From: an uncultured Candidatus Entotheonella sp.
Lineage (GTDB): Bacteria > Tectomicrobia > Entotheonellia > Entotheonellales > Entotheonellaceae
Reading direction: 5' to 3'
Assembly: GCA_958295825.1 (NCBI GenBank)
Contig: OY282375.1
Coordinates: forward strand, 2,403,489 to 2,467,488
Length of the DNA: 64,000 bases
Under the pieces are notes generated by a model that made no database searches, was not told the DNA's origin, and was given only the letters and a program-made list of their open reading frames with translations. Made by a program: the position numbers and the translations under genes. Of this stretch, positions 37,926 to 48,262 are shown in pieces. Position 1 is the first letter of the stretch. The number at the start of each line of letters is the position of its first letter.

Positions 37926-39104
37926 TCAGGTCTGCACGTCGCTGCCCCACTGCTGGTGATGCGCGTCGAAAGACCAGCGGTGCCGCCAATCCCCGGCATC
38001 GGTCATGGACCAGCGGCGGTCCTGGAGGTGGGATTGCAGGATGGCCAGGCCGCTTTCCAGTTGCTCGCGCGTGTAGAAGCTGGGACAGGTTCCGGCGAGT
38101 TCATCTTGGAGGAGCTGGCATTCGAGGCGCAGGGTGCCTTCGACGAGGTCGCGCAGACGCCAGGACTGATCTCCAAGCAGGCGGCGCATTTTGGTGATGA
38201 CGTTGAGGACGATGCCGGGCTTTTTGGCCAGCACCCAGCCGAGCTGGTGGGAGCGGGGCGAGAGGTCTCCGGCATAGGCAAAGGCGGGGACGCGGCCGGT
38301 GACTTTGTTCTCCACGAAGCTGCCGAACCCCAGAATCGTCAGGTCGCGGCGGCGCATGAGGTCGAAGGGGCCGGGTTGACCCTGCGGCTGGCCGTAACGG
38401 TTGATGACCCGGCTGTTGATGCAGACAAAGGACGTATAAACGATGGCGCTGCCCTTGGCGCTGCCGGGGCTTTGCTCAACGGAGCGGGCGGGCAGCGGTT
38501 CGCCGCCGTAGTTGGCAAAGACGGTGCCGGCGCCGATGTTCGTGACGTTCGGCAGACCCGCGAGCACCGCCTCGCGCCCGTCTTCGGTGAGGATGGGATA
38601 GTCGGCAGGCGCCACCAGGCTGAGGTAGGAATTGGCGTGCTCGCTCACGAATCCAGGGCCGAAGATGAGCGTCTTGCTGACTTCCGAACCCAACTGGCAA
38701 TCCGCCGCCGTGCGGCTGCGGGTCATGTTGGCGAAGGTGCGAAGGTCGTTGCGAGGCCCGACGTGGCAGTGGTCCAAAGCCACGTGGATGCCGCGACTGC
38801 CGGCTTCCACCAGCGTGTCGAGCAGGTGCGAGTGGCTGAACCAGACGTCGTCCGCCAGACGGGTCGAGCGCCGATCCACGTCCCACCCCCCAAACTCGAA
38901 AGCGCCGCGCTGCCCGGAAGCCTGCACGTGACAGTTGATCAGCGTCACACGGTCGCCGAGTACGACGGGATTGCCCTCGTAGCCGGTGATGACGGAATGG
39001 ATCAACCGGCAATTGCGGCCCGCCACGACGTGCTGCAGGTAACTATGGACAACCTCGGCGCCTTCACCCAGGCAGACCGTTGCTTCTGATTCTGTGGCGC
39101 TCAA
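37926..39104 (-). CDS. Left-handed beta-helix (hexapeptide-repeat, DUF4954-like) protein
   Basis: About 392 residues from TTG 39104, chosen because GAGGAG is positioned just upstream; longer frames exist to 39227. Repeating VHSYLQHVVAGRNCRLIHSV, VVLGDRVTLINCHVQ and NVTNIGAGTVFANYGG resemble GlmU-type hexapeptide beta-helices. The C-terminal 90 residues are helical (KMRRLLGDQSWRLRDLVEGT). Such proteins are sugar-nucleotide acyl- or uridylyltransferase relatives; the activity is unassigned. Confidence 0.65.
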   Translation of the reverse strand: MSATESEATVCLGEGAEVVHSYLQHVVAGRNCRLIHSVITGYEGNPVVLGDRVTLINCHVQASGQRGAFEFGGWDVDRRSTRLADDVWFSHSHLLDTLVEAGSRGIHVALDHCHVGPRNDLRTFANMTRSRTAADCQLGSEVSKTLIFGPGFVSEHANSYLSLVAPADYPILTEDGREAVLAGLPNVTNIGAGTVFANYGGEPLPARSVEQSPGSAKGSAIVYTSFVCINSRVINRYGQPQGQPGPFDLMRRRDLTILGFGSFVENKVTGRVPAFAYAGDLSPRSHQLGWVLAKKPGIVLNVITKMRRLLGDQSWRLRDLVEGTLRLECQLLQDELAGTCPSFYTREQLESGLAILQSHLQDRRWSMTDAGDWRHRWSFDAHHQQWGSDVQT

Positions 39105-39268
39105 CCGTATGCTCCTCGCTACTCCGCTTGACAATTCGCCGAAAGTCGCGTGCAATAGCCGCTCCCTCCGACGGCAACCGCATGTGCCGCCATTCGGGCA
39201 CGCAACACAACATCTTACGCAACCCAACCAAGGCTTGCCCCCGCATGGGGTAAGCGGGGGACACCATC

Positions 39269-40579
39269 ATGGGCATGACTCGCAGTGAACACATCCTCGC
39301 GCGGGCTTCCGGCAAGGCCCGCGTCGCCCCCGGCGACATGGTCGTCGGCAAGGCTGACGTGATCATGGGCAATGATATCACGACCTCCCTGACCGTCCGT
39401 ATCCTCGACGCCAACGGCATCACCCAGTTCGCCGACCCGGACAAAGTCTTCATCGTCATGAGCCACTTCGTGCCGGCCAAGGACATCGCCTCGGCCGCCA
39501 TGGCCAAGACGTGCCGGGATTTCGCGCGCAAGTACGGCATCAAGCATTACTTCGAAGCGGGCCAGGGCGGCATCGAGCACGCCCTGCTGCCGGACGAGGG
39601 CTACGTCGTCCCCGGCGATCTGGTGCTTGGCGCCGACTCCCACAGTTGCACCTACGGCGGCGTCAACACGTTTGCCACCGGCATCGGCTCCACCGACCTG
39701 GCGGCCGCCTGGACCACGGGCGAGTTGTGGCTGCGCGTGCCCGAGACCATCAAGATCGTCTTCAACGGCGTGCCCAAGAACCCGTGGGTTTCCGGCAAGG
39801 ACGTGGTGCTCTTCCTCATCAGCCAATTGGGCGACGACGGCGCCCTGTACCAAGCGCAGGAATTTCATGGCGAGGGAACGCAACATCTGTCGGTCGAGGG
39901 GCGTCTGACCATTGCCAACATGGCCATCGAGGGCGGCGCCAAGAACTCCATCTTCCCGTGCGACGACAAAACGTTGGCATACGAGGCCGGGCGGGCGAAG
40001 CGCGACGTCCAGGGCGTGGAAGCGGACGCCGACGCCAACTACGTGGCGGTGCACGAGTTCGACATTTCCAATCTGGAGCCCCAAGTCGCCTTTCCGCACC
40101 TGCCCAGCAACTGCAAGCCTGTGGGCCAGGCGATGCAGGAGAAAGTGAGCATCGACCAGGTGTTCATCGGCTCGTGCACCAACGCCAAGCTCGAAGACCT
40201 GCGCATCGCGGCCAAAATCCTCGACGGCCACCAGCTCGCCAAGTGGACGCGCGGCGTCGTCATCCCGGCCAGCCACAACATCTACATGCAGGCCCTGGAT
40301 GAAGGACTGATCAGCATCTTTGCCAAGGCCGGCTTTGCCGTCGCCGAGGGCACCTGCGGTCCGTGCCTGGGCGGCTACATGGGCGTCATCGGCGAGGGCG
40401 AGCGGATGCTGTCCACGTCCAACCGCAACTTCAAGGGCCGCACCGGCGACGTGCGCGGCGAGACCTACCTGGCGTCGCCGGCGGTGGCCGCCGCCTCGGC
40501 GATTACCGGCTTCATTACGGACCCCAACGAGGTGGCCCCGTCCGGCAGCGCCGCGGCGCTGACCCAATTCACGGAATAG
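39269..40579 (+). CDS. Homoaconitase/isopropylmalate dehydratase large subunit, second type
   Basis: 436 residues, of the shorter archaeal/thermophile-type LeuC/HACN subfamily. Signature segments: [74 protein letters not shown] and LSTSNRNFKGRTGDVRGETY. The three cluster cysteines are present. Differs clearly from the LeuC at 20055-21464, so it may serve another (alkyl)malate-type substrate. The start could be ATG 39269 or 39275. Confidence 0.88.
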   Translation: MGMTRSEHILARASGKARVAPGDMVVGKADVIMGNDITTSLTVRILDANGITQFADPDKVFIVMSHFVPAKDIASAAMAKTCRDFARKYGIKHYFEAGQGGIEHALLPDEGYVVPGDLVLGADSHSCTYGGVNTFATGIGSTDLAAAWTTGELWLRVPETIKIVFNGVPKNPWVSGKDVVLFLISQLGDDGALYQAQEFHGEGTQHLSVEGRLTIANMAIEGGAKNSIFPCDDKTLAYEAGRAKRDVQGVEADADANYVAVHEFDISNLEPQVAFPHLPSNCKPVGQAMQEKVSIDQVFIGSCTNAKLEDLRIAAKILDGHQLAKWTRGVVIPASHNIYMQALDEGLISIFAKAGFAVAEGTCGPCLGGYMGVIGEGERMLSTSNRNFKGRTGDVRGETYLASPAVAAASAITGFITDPNEVAPSGSAAALTQFTE

Positions 40580-40596
40580 CTTTAGGAGTACCCAAC

Positions 40597-41100
40597 ATGG
40601 CACAGCCACAGCCGAAGGTGTACCGGTACGGGCGGGACGTCAATACCGACCTGATTCTCCCAGCCCGCTACATGATGTTCAACGAGCCGGAAGACCTGGC
40701 CAAGCATTGCATGGAGGATCTGGACGGCGATTTCCTGCCGACCGTGCGGTACGGGGACGTCGTGGTGGGCGAGGAGAATTTCGGCTCCGGCTCGTCGCGG
40801 GAGCACGCCCCGATGGCGCTCAAGGCGTCCGGCATCGTGGCGGTCATCGCGTCGTCCTTTGCCCGCATCTTCTTCCGCAACGCCATCAACATCGGCCTGC
40901 CGGTGCTCGAACTGCCGGAAGCGGTCGCCGATTTCCGCCACGGCGATACCATCTCCCTCGACATCGAACAGGGCATCGTCAAGAACACGCGCTCCGGCAA
41001 CACCTTCCAGGCCACGCCCTACCCGCAGGAAATCATGGACATCATCCGCGCCGGCGGGCTGATGAACCTCATCAAGCAGCAGCAAGCGGCCGGGGCGTAA
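40597..41100 (+). CDS. Homoaconitase/isopropylmalate dehydratase small subunit, second type
   Basis: 167 residues: [60 protein letters not shown]. The YLxT-like substrate loop differs from LeuD (here DLILPARYM). TTAGGAGT precedes ATG 40597; 17 bases after the large subunit. Confidence 0.9.
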   Translation: MAQPQPKVYRYGRDVNTDLILPARYMMFNEPEDLAKHCMEDLDGDFLPTVRYGDVVVGEENFGSGSSREHAPMALKASGIVAVIASSFARIFFRNAINIGLPVLELPEAVADFRHGDTISLDIEQGIVKNTRSGNTFQATPYPQEIMDIIRAGGLMNLIKQQQAAGA

Positions 41101-41239
41101 ATCCCGGCCAGCGTGCAAGCCGGTCGCCAGTCCCACATGCGTTGCTGACAATAGAGGTCTGAAGCTGGGGTGAAAAACCCAAGCATGCGACACTCTCCCG
41201 ATCTCTCGAAAGTCCTTGCTTTTTCTCCTTCGTAACTAG

Positions 41240-41695
41240 TAGTTACAGGCTTAACAGTTCAGACATATAAGGTAGTACCTTCTCTTGCAGGAGGTGATGC
41301 CATGAACCTGAAGAAAAGCCTGTCAAGCCGCCAACTGGCCCGCGACCTGGAATTGAACCAGAAGACGGCATGGTACGTGCAAGCTCGCATTCGCGTGACG
41401 ATGGTGCACAAAGAGCGCCACTTGCTCCAGAGCATCATTGAGGCCGACGAAACCTACCTGGGCGGCAAGCCGCGCGAAGATGACAAGCCCGCCCCAAAGG
41501 GCCACGGCACCAAAAAGCGCCTGATCGTCGGCGCTGTCGAACGTGGCGGCCGGGTGACGGCCCCCGCACGGCCGCCAAGATCCGTGGCAAGACCCTGTTG
41601 AAGTTCATCAAGGACGACGTAGAGCCTGCCGGTTCGTTGCTGATGACGGACGAATGGAAGGGCTATGGTAGTGTCAAGAAACTTCATGAATCACG
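41240..41695 (+). mobile_element. IS1595-family element, truncated
   Basis: Leader with TTACAGGCTTAACAGTTCAG and AGGAGG as in the IS at 837-1664, then a deleted transposase gene. Cut by the IS21 element at 41696. Confidence 0.75.
41302..41695 (+). pseudogene. IS1595-family transposase, 5'-deleted and 3'-truncated
   Basis: MNL is joined directly to KKSLSSRQLARDLELNQKTA, so about 60 residues with the zinc ribbon are deleted. IIEADETYLGGKPRE keeps the first Asp. A frameshift follows near 41560; LLMTDEWKGYGSVK is the last recognisable segment before IS21. Confidence 0.8.
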
Positions 41696-41795
41696 TGTGT
41701 CAGCGGCAGTGATAAAAGTCCCCCAAACGGCATTTTAAGGTGTCCCCTCAAGTAACTCGTGCAACCCTCTGGTTTCCCACAAACCGGAGGCCAGC

Positions 41796-42834
41796 ATGCT
41801 TACTCAAGAGGACTACTGGATGATACAGGAGCTACGTCACCAAGGGGTCTACCAAGGCGACATTGCCAAGCTGCCTCGGGGGACATACCACAACGGTCAG
41901 ACGCGCCCTCAAGCGCGGCCGACCGCCTTCCAGGACACGCCGCCGCGAAAGGTACGCCAAGCTCAAGCCCTACGTGGCAACCGTGGACAAGCTGCTCCGC
42001 GCCGGCGTCTTCAATGCCGTGGTCATCTTTCGCGAGCTCCAGGCTCTGGGATGCGACGGCAAGATTCGTGTCTTGCGCGCCTACGTCGAGCCCAGACGCG
42101 CCACCGTGCGGTTCGAAACCGAGCCCGCCAGGCAACTGCAGCATGACTGGGGCGACGTCATCGTCCCGGTCGGCGGCAAGGCCCGGAGAGTCCACGGCGC
42201 CGTCCGTGTCCTGGGCTACTCCCGTCGCTTCCACGTCATGGCGGCGCCGTGCTGCGATGCCGAGCACACCTACGAGAGCCTGGCGCGGGCCTTCGCCGGG
42301 TTCGGTGGCGTCACCCGGCAGGTATGGGTCGACAACCCCAAGTCCGCAGTGACCGCGCACGTGCCCGGCGCCGTGCGCTTCAACGAACGCTTCAAGCAAC
42401 TGGCCCGCCATGACGGCTTCATGCCCAAAGCCTGCCGTCCTTACCGCCCGCGCACCAAGGGCAAGGTGGAACGAGTAGTGGGCTACGTCAAGCAGCACTT
42501 CTTCCAGCGTTACCGTTCGTTCGAGAGCTTTGCGCATCTGAATCAGCTCCTGGAGGCGTGGCTGCTCGAAGAAGCCGACCGGCGCCTGCACGGCACCGTC
42601 AAGGAGGTCGTGGCGGTACGGTTCCAACGCGAGCAGACGACCCTCCTGCCACTGCCCGTCCATCGCTTTGACACCAGCTACGTCGAGACCCGGCAGGTGG
42701 GCTGGGATGCCTGCGTCAACGTACGCGGCAACCGCTACTCGGTGCCCTCGGCCTACTGCGGCCAGATGGTGACGGTCCACGTCAGCCTGGACAACGCCCT
42801 GGCAGTCTACGCGGGCGAGCGCGGCACCGCTTGA
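41796..42834 (+). pseudogene. istA: IS21 istA transposase, frameshifted
   Basis: Starts MLTQEDYWMIQELRHQGVYQ. The frame breaks around 41870 at the HTH and continues in another frame (TVRRALKRGRPPSR). The catalytic core is present: LQHDWGDVIV, DAEHTYESLARAFAGFGGVT, VDNPKSAVT and RTKGKVERVVGYVKQHFF, then NVRGNRYSVP. It stops at 42834 although relatives run on slightly. Confidence 0.85.
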
Positions 42835-42939
42835 CGCCAGCCGAGGCGGGCTGGCAGACGGTGGCCGATCACCACGCGCGCCTGTGAGCCGACGTGACGG
42901 TGGAAGCGCGCTCGCCAGGCGCCTATGAGGAGGTGGCCC

Positions 42940-43262
42940 ATGCCAGCGCTGGATAGCCTCTTCGAGGCCCTGAAGTTCGACCCCCTGGCGGCGCCGTGCG
43001 ACGCCCTGCTGGAGCAGGCGGCGAAGAAGGACTTGGGCTACCGGGAACTGTTGACCGAGGCCCTGAGCTGCGAGTGGCAGGGCCGCCAACACAAGGGGGC
43101 GGAGGTGCGCCTGGCGCAGGCACGTCTGCCATGGCTCAAGACCCTGGAGCCGTTCGACTTCAGCTTCCAGCCCTCGATCGACCGCAAGGGGGTGCGCGAA
43201 CTCAGCGCCCTTGGCTTCGTCGGACGGGCGGAGAACGTCGTGCTTTTGGGTCCGCCAAGTCG
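42940..43262 (+). pseudogene. istB: IS21 istB helper ATPase, 5' part
   Basis: MPALDSLFEALKFDPLAAPC through SIDRKGVRELSALGFVGRA and NVVLLGPP. Ends within the Walker A codons, where the recombinase element is inserted. Continues at 45708. Confidence 0.85.
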
Positions 43263-43288
43263 GGCTTCATCATGCACACCTTTCTACG

Positions 43289-45242
43289 TTATTGAAAATC
43301 CAGCTCTTTCTGATCTGCGTTCGCTGTTCGCGGACGCTCGTAACCCACAACCCTACCCTCCAGTTCCGTGATCTGTGCCTCCGGGATCGACCAGGGCGCC
43401 CCCTTGCATAGCTGCCGGGCCGTAATCGTTCCCGCGCTGATGAGACCAGGATCGTCAGGGTGCTGGCGCCCAGCTTCCTGGCGGTTTCCGTGCGGGTGAG
43501 TTCCCCGCGTTCTCCCATCTCGCCTGGCCGGTACACGCCGACACCGTGATGGTTCCGAAAGCTTCGGAGCCGCGCTTCGGTCCACGTGTTTCCGCGCCCG
43601 GTCCGCTTTCCCAGACGATTCAACGTTGCCGCTTGCGATTGCGGGCAACGCTCAAGCGGGTGTGATCGCCCCCGCGCCAATGCAGCAGAAGTTCGATGCG
43701 ACCCGCGACCGAGGTGACGACAATCTCTTCGAGCACCGCGCGCAGTATTCGCTTGCGGGTTTGCGCCGTGGCGCCGGGGTGCTCCCAAACCGTCTCGAGT
43801 TCGCCACCAAGGGCAAGCAGTTTCTCCTTTTCCTCGCGAGACAAAGCATCCGGCTGGACAGCCGCCAGGGACACCAGCCTCTCTTCCTGCCTCGCCACCT
43901 CCGACAGCCGACCTGCGTTCAAGCTCCGCAGCCACCAACCGGTTCTGCGGGTCCACCGCATCGTACTGCCGACGCGCCAGAGCCGCCTCGTAGCGCGCCG
44001 GGTCAAGGACAACTCCACCTGGCGCCGTGTCTCGGCGACCTCGTTCGCTCGCATCGCCACAGCTTCCACCGCAGCCTCGATACCGACCGGGCTCAACAGC
44101 CGCAGCACCTCTTCGGCAACCGCCGCGTCCACGCGAACTCCGCCGAACGAGATACAGCGCCCCGTCCCATGGTTGAGGTGCGCGCCGCGGCAACTGTAGC
44201 GAACGCAGTAGCCGTCGGTCCCGCTATAGGACACGTGCAAGCGTCGGCCGCAATGACCGCAGCGCAAGAGCCCCGCCAACAGCGCATCGCCCCGCGCCAT
44301 CAAGCCCTTGCAGTTGGCATTGTCGGCGATCAAACGCTGGTTCCTCTCGAACTCTTGCCAGGATACATGACCCTCATGGTGATCCACGATCAACACGTCC
44401 CAAGCCTCACGGTCCCGGCGATGGCCCCGGCTGACGCGCTTGCGGCCTTCTTCCACCGTCACCCGGCTCCCCGTCCGCCCAAACGCATAGGCTCCGCCGT
44501 AGACCGGGTTCGTCAGCAGGTGGCGCAGGGTATTGTATACGGGGGGTTTCCAGACGATTCGCCGGCTTTCACCGTCCATCGCCACCGCCGGCAGCAGCAC
44601 TTCCTCCTGGCGGAGCCAAAGATGGACTTGCCGAATGCTCTGAAACTCCAGGAACTTCCGGAACACCCGGCCGATCGCCTCCTGCACGCGCCGGTCGGGG
44701 TCCTTGACGATCCGGTCGCGCTGGACTTTCACGTAGCCCACGGCGACGCCCAGGAACAGCTCCCCACGACGCGCCTTCTGGCGTAGCGCCTCCAGCGAGC
44801 GTTGGCGTAACGTGGACAGCTCGAGCTCCGACAGGGTCCCTTTCATGCCGAGAAGGAGACGATCGTTCGGCAGGCGCGGATCGTAGATGCCTTCTTCATC
44901 AGCAAGCAGACAACCCACCAGGCCGCAAAACTCGAGCAGCGTGTGCCAATCACGACCGTTGCGGGCAAAGCGTGAAGCCTCCACAGCCAGGACAATGCCG
45001 ACCCGCCCCTCGCAGACCGCCAGCAACAACCGCTCAAAACCCGGCCGGGCCGTGCCGCCCCCCGACCGTCCGAGAGCCTCGTCGATCACCACCGGCTCGG
45101 CCCATCCCAGCTTCCGGGCTCTGAACGTCAAGCCGTACTGCCGGCGCCGGCTCTCGTGATGGTATCTCAACGGGTTCGGAGTGGATTGCCGGATGTAGAC
45201 AAAAGCCTGGCGAGAGAGGTGATCAGTCGAGATCCTATCCAT
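43289..45242 (-). pseudogene. Large serine recombinase, frameshifted
   Basis: Resolvase domain at the N-terminus: AFVYIRQSTPNPLRYHHESR (the serine of the RQS motif), VVIDEALGRSGG, ASRFARNGRDWH and GMKGTLSELELSTLRQR. Then come a recombinase domain (VYNTLRHLLTNPVYGGAYAF), a zinc ribbon (LLRCGHCGRRLHV, then C-x-R-GAHLN) and a coiled coil. Within the coil, about 43905-44010, the reading frame is displaced and later restored. At 43620 a stop cuts off the C-terminal part, which continues in other frames (LSVARNRKRQR, TRTETARKLG and the final ITARQLCKGAPWSIPEAQI). At least three frameshifts; probably inactive. Confidence 0.8.
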
Positions 45243-45420
45243 TATCCCTTGCCTCCACCGTTACCCTGTCCGCAGCGCCTTGCGCCTCGGCTCCCACCGC
45301 TTCCAGCAGCAGTGTTGCCAGTAGCGCTACTGCTGACCTGAGCACTTGCGGTGTCAGCACCGGCGCTGGTTCCAACAGCTTCAGCAGCTCTCCCTGACGA
45401 CGAATCCCGTGCTTTCTCAT
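45235..45420 (-). CDS. Small protein of the recombinase element
   Basis: 61 residues: MRKHGIRRQGELLKLLEPAP, VLTPQVLRSAVALLATLLLE. Its stop overlaps the recombinase start by 8 bases. The same small gene sits just upstream of this type of recombinase in related elements. Function unknown. Confidence 0.65.
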   Translation of the reverse strand: MRKHGIRRQGELLKLLEPAPVLTPQVLRSAVALLATLLLEAVGAEAQGAADRVTVEARDNG

Positions 45421-45699
45421 AGGGCTCTCCTTCGTTTGGTTGGGAGAGCGATGATAAAAGGACGTCGACAGTGATGCGAAGCGTGCGAAGATCGGCCAGT
45501 GGAAGGCGTGGGGACTTGGTCATCGACGTGTTGCCCGCCTCGGCGGCGCACGTCCAGGCGGGGAGCAGGGCCAGGGTTCCGTCGGGCTGCTTTACGACGA
45601 ACAGGCTCACGTCGCGGCATCGGTGGCGCCGGACGACCTCCACCGTATCGCCGGCGCAAGGATGGAACGGGTAGTGAATCGTTTTCTCGTGGCCGTGAT
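45421..45699 (-). pseudogene. DUF5372-like protein of the recombinase element
   Basis: Reads IHYPFHPCAGDTVEVVRRHR, then VSLFVVKQPDGTLALLPAWT, resembling the THPFHPLxGR...LPxxWTD domain of DUF5372. The frame is not in register with the expected ATGA coupling to the next gene, and no start codon was found, so a frameshift or truncation is likely. Confidence 0.5.
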
Positions 45700-45707
45700 A
45701 ATGGGCT

Positions 45708-46113
45708 GTATGTGGCGGGTCTACCGGGGGTTGGCAAGACCCACCTGGCCATCGGGCTTGCCGTCAAGGCTGCCGAGGTGGGCCACCGGGTGCTGTTGCT
45801 GACCCTTGAGCAGCTGATGGGCAAGCTCAAGCGGGCAAGTCAGGAAAACCGCCTGGAGCGCCAGTTGCAGCAGTTGACGTATCCCAAGGTGCTCATCCTC
45901 GACGAGATCGGCTACCTGCCCTTGTCTCGTCAGGATGCCAGCCTGCTGTTCCGTCTGGTGGCGCGGCGTTACGAGAAGGCGTCGCTGATCCTGACGAGCA
46001 ACAAGAGTTTCGTGGACTGGGGCGACATCTTCAGTGATGCGGTGCTGGCAACGGCGATCCTGGAGCGGCTGTTACACCCCTCGACGACGATCAACGTCAA
46101 GGGCGAGAGCTAG
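45708..46113 (+). pseudogene. istB: IS21 istB helper ATPase, 3' part
   Basis: LPGVGKTHLAIGLAVKAAEV (rest of Walker A), VLILDEIGYLPLSRQDASLL (Walker B), SLILTSNKSFVDWGDIF and DAVLATAILERLLH. The frame ends at a TAG after NVKGES, where relatives have SYRL; RLKSKRKAGM follows in frame, so this is another premature amber stop at a tyrosine position. Confidence 0.85.
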
Positions 46114-46278
46114 CGGCTCAAGAGCAAGCGCAAGGCCGGCATGCTCAGTGCGCCGGCGACGGAGGAGGACGGCAAGGCTGCTGCGGGGTAGCCACCCGGA
46201 TGAGTCTCCCTTGACGCGCAGAAAATGGGACATCTTATCGTGCCGAAAAGGGGACTTCTCTCCCCGCCGTTGACATCA

Positions 46279-47305
46279 GTCGCGCGCAGATGGCCGCTCC
46301 ACACTTCGATCAGGTCGATTTCCTGCCGATTGTAAGTGCGCCAGAAGTAGCTCTCGGCCAAGTGTCCGGTATACAGGTTGCGCTTCAGTCTTTCGACTAG
46401 GACGTAATTCTCCCACAAGACGCCCGCATCGTCACGTAAGGACAGGGGGTTGAAGTTGCTGATCAGGCCGTTGCGGATGCCGTTGTCGTAGAAATAGTAG
46501 CGCCGGCTTTTGGTTATCTCCTTGCGCAGATTACGGCTAAAGCCTCGCCGGCTTGTAGATGACGTAGGTTTTCTCCAACAAATCGAGTAGAGCTCCACGG
46601 TGACCTTGTTCATGCCGAGTTGCGCCCCTAATTCACTCACTGCAACCTCCCGTCCCACCTGGAATGCTACCAATTGCAACAGGCGCAACAATTTGTCGGG
46701 ATGCCGAATGTCCTCCAACTGAAGGATGTCCTTGAAGAGATATGACGCGACCAACTCCTTGAGGTAGGTCTCGCGCTCTTCGTTCGATTCCATGAGAACG
46801 ACTTCAGGATATGAGCCGTAGATTAGACGCATTTCGAGACGAGCCTTTGTTTCATGTGCCGCTTCGATGCCGCCGATCTCTAATTGCGCCAAGGGCAAAA
46901 GCAGCAGCGTATACTTGCGGCCCGTCAAAGGTTCGCCGGTTTGTTGCGCCAGATCGAAGGAAGACGAGCCGGTGGCGATAACGCGCAAGCCCTCAACATG
47001 GTCAACCAGTAGTTTCACATTCAGGCCGATTTGACGCACGTACTGAGCTTCGTCAACGACGAGTGTCCGCCGCCTGCCAACAAAGCTCCTCAGCTTGGCC
47101 AGAGATTGACTTTCCAGATACTCGCGCACCGTGATGTCCTCACCGGTCACCACGAGGGCATCTGGTTCGTGCTGTTGCACGTAACGCCGGATGAGTGTGG
47201 TCTTTCCAACTCGCCTGGGCCGTATACCACCACGACCTTGCCGGGAGCGACCAAGCGGTTGAGCCAAGTCAATTGTGCCTGGGGAATGTAAAATTCTGTC
47301 ATCAT
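46279..47305 (-). pseudogene. AAA ATPase with DUF4143 domain, broken
   Basis: Begins MMTEFYIPQAQLTWLNRLVA then VVVVYGPG. The frame shifts within Walker A (near 47215) to RVGKTTLIRRYVQQHEPDAL. It continues with RRTLVVDEAQYVRQIGLNVK, VIATGSSSFDLAQQTGEPL and LYGSYPEVV-like IYGSYPEVVLMESNEE. Around 46545-46590 the frame shifts and returns (ERYLDLLEKTYVIYKPARL is in another frame). The C-terminal DUF4143 part ends at EIDLIEVW at the IS21 junction. These ATPases are common accessory genes of unknown role. Confidence 0.8.
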
Positions 47306-47382
47306 ACTGACGGAATCAAGCAAAAATTCGTTAGTTGTCAACCTAAATTCTGGTTTGAGAGGGGGGACAGGGACCCGAAGCA

Positions 47383-48175
47383 TCACGCGCTGCTCAGCCG
47401 TGAGCCGTGGATGATCAGGATGGCGAGGAAGGGCAGAAATAGATTGAAGACCGTAAGGCCGAGGAGCAGGACGCCAAGCTCGCCATAATCCGCCGGGGTC
47501 GTGATGGTATCCGACGTCGAGTCGCGGACTTCGCGGGTGATGGTGCAGATCTGGTTGGCGTATTTCGTCCCCAGCTGGCTCAGGGACAGGGCCAAATTAA
47601 CGAACGACGCCCTGACGGCATAGAAGGTCGCCTTGAGATGGGAGGGCGCGCTGTTGGCGATCCAAGCCAGCATTGGGATCATGGCGACCTGTCCGAAGGA
47701 CGCCGCCAGTCGCCAAGTCAATCACGGCGATAAACCGCGCATCCACGATGTCATTGCTGTGTGCCGCCGTCCATGTATGGAGTCCGTAGTACATCCCGAC
47801 ATTCGGGAGCGTCAGGGCCGTCCCGACGATCGTCAGATAGCCGACCCACGTAGGCGATGGACTTTCCACCATGAAGCGACGAAAGATCAGCATGCCGCAC
47901 AAGGCCAGACTACTGGCGATGAACTGTTGATCGAAGCCCAACACGTCAATTTCCCACCACGTAAAGCCTGCTCCCGGTCCGGGCGACGCGCTGCCGGACT
48001 CAAGCCCTGGATGAGCTTTGTCCTGAGAACGGTGACGATGGCCGTCAAACCCGAGATACCCGCTGCCGCGCAAACCATGAGCGGCGGCAAATAATCCACG
48101 CGCAGTTGATGGCCCAACCCGACGACGGTGGCAGAGAATTTTCGGACCCTGCATGATCTTGTACCCAAAGGTGAA
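47383..48175 (-). pseudogene. BT1/folate-biopterin-type transporter fragment, frameshifted
   Basis: C-terminal half of a membrane transporter in three frames: LRVDYLPPLMVCAAAGISGL, then LTLPNVGMYYGLHTWTAAHS, then GQVAMIPMLAWIANSAPSHL, LSQLGTKYANQICTITREVR and PADYGELGVLLLGLTVFNLF. The GMYYGLH and QVAMIPMLAW segments point to the BT1 family of the major facilitator superfamily. N-terminal half absent. Confidence 0.65.
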
Positions 48176-48262
48176 ATGTCGGATTACGCCTGCGGCTGTC
48201 CGCCACGTGAAGCCGAGGCCCTTGTTAGGGTTCGGTTCAGACAGGGGAGACGGCGCTCCGGC

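Larger units (their letters stand above)
43263..45707 (-). mobile_element. Serine-recombinase element inserted in istB
   Basis: About 2.45 kb with three minus-strand genes: a DUF5372-like gene, a 61-aa gene and a large serine recombinase, in the order known for such elements. Both junctions with istB carry a GGGTC sequence (GGGTCCGCC left, GGGTCTACC right), which may be the crossover core. Confidence 0.75.
41696..46278 (+). mobile_element. IS21-family element with nested recombinase element
   Basis: Ends TGTGTCAGCGG (41696) and the inverse TGATGTCAACGG (to 46278) match over about 28 bases, with repeated AGTCCCC and GTGTCCC blocks typical of IS21 ends. Contains istA and an istB split by a 2.4-kb insertion. 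Truncates IS1595 on the left and an ATPase gene on the right. No clear target duplication. Confidence 0.75.
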
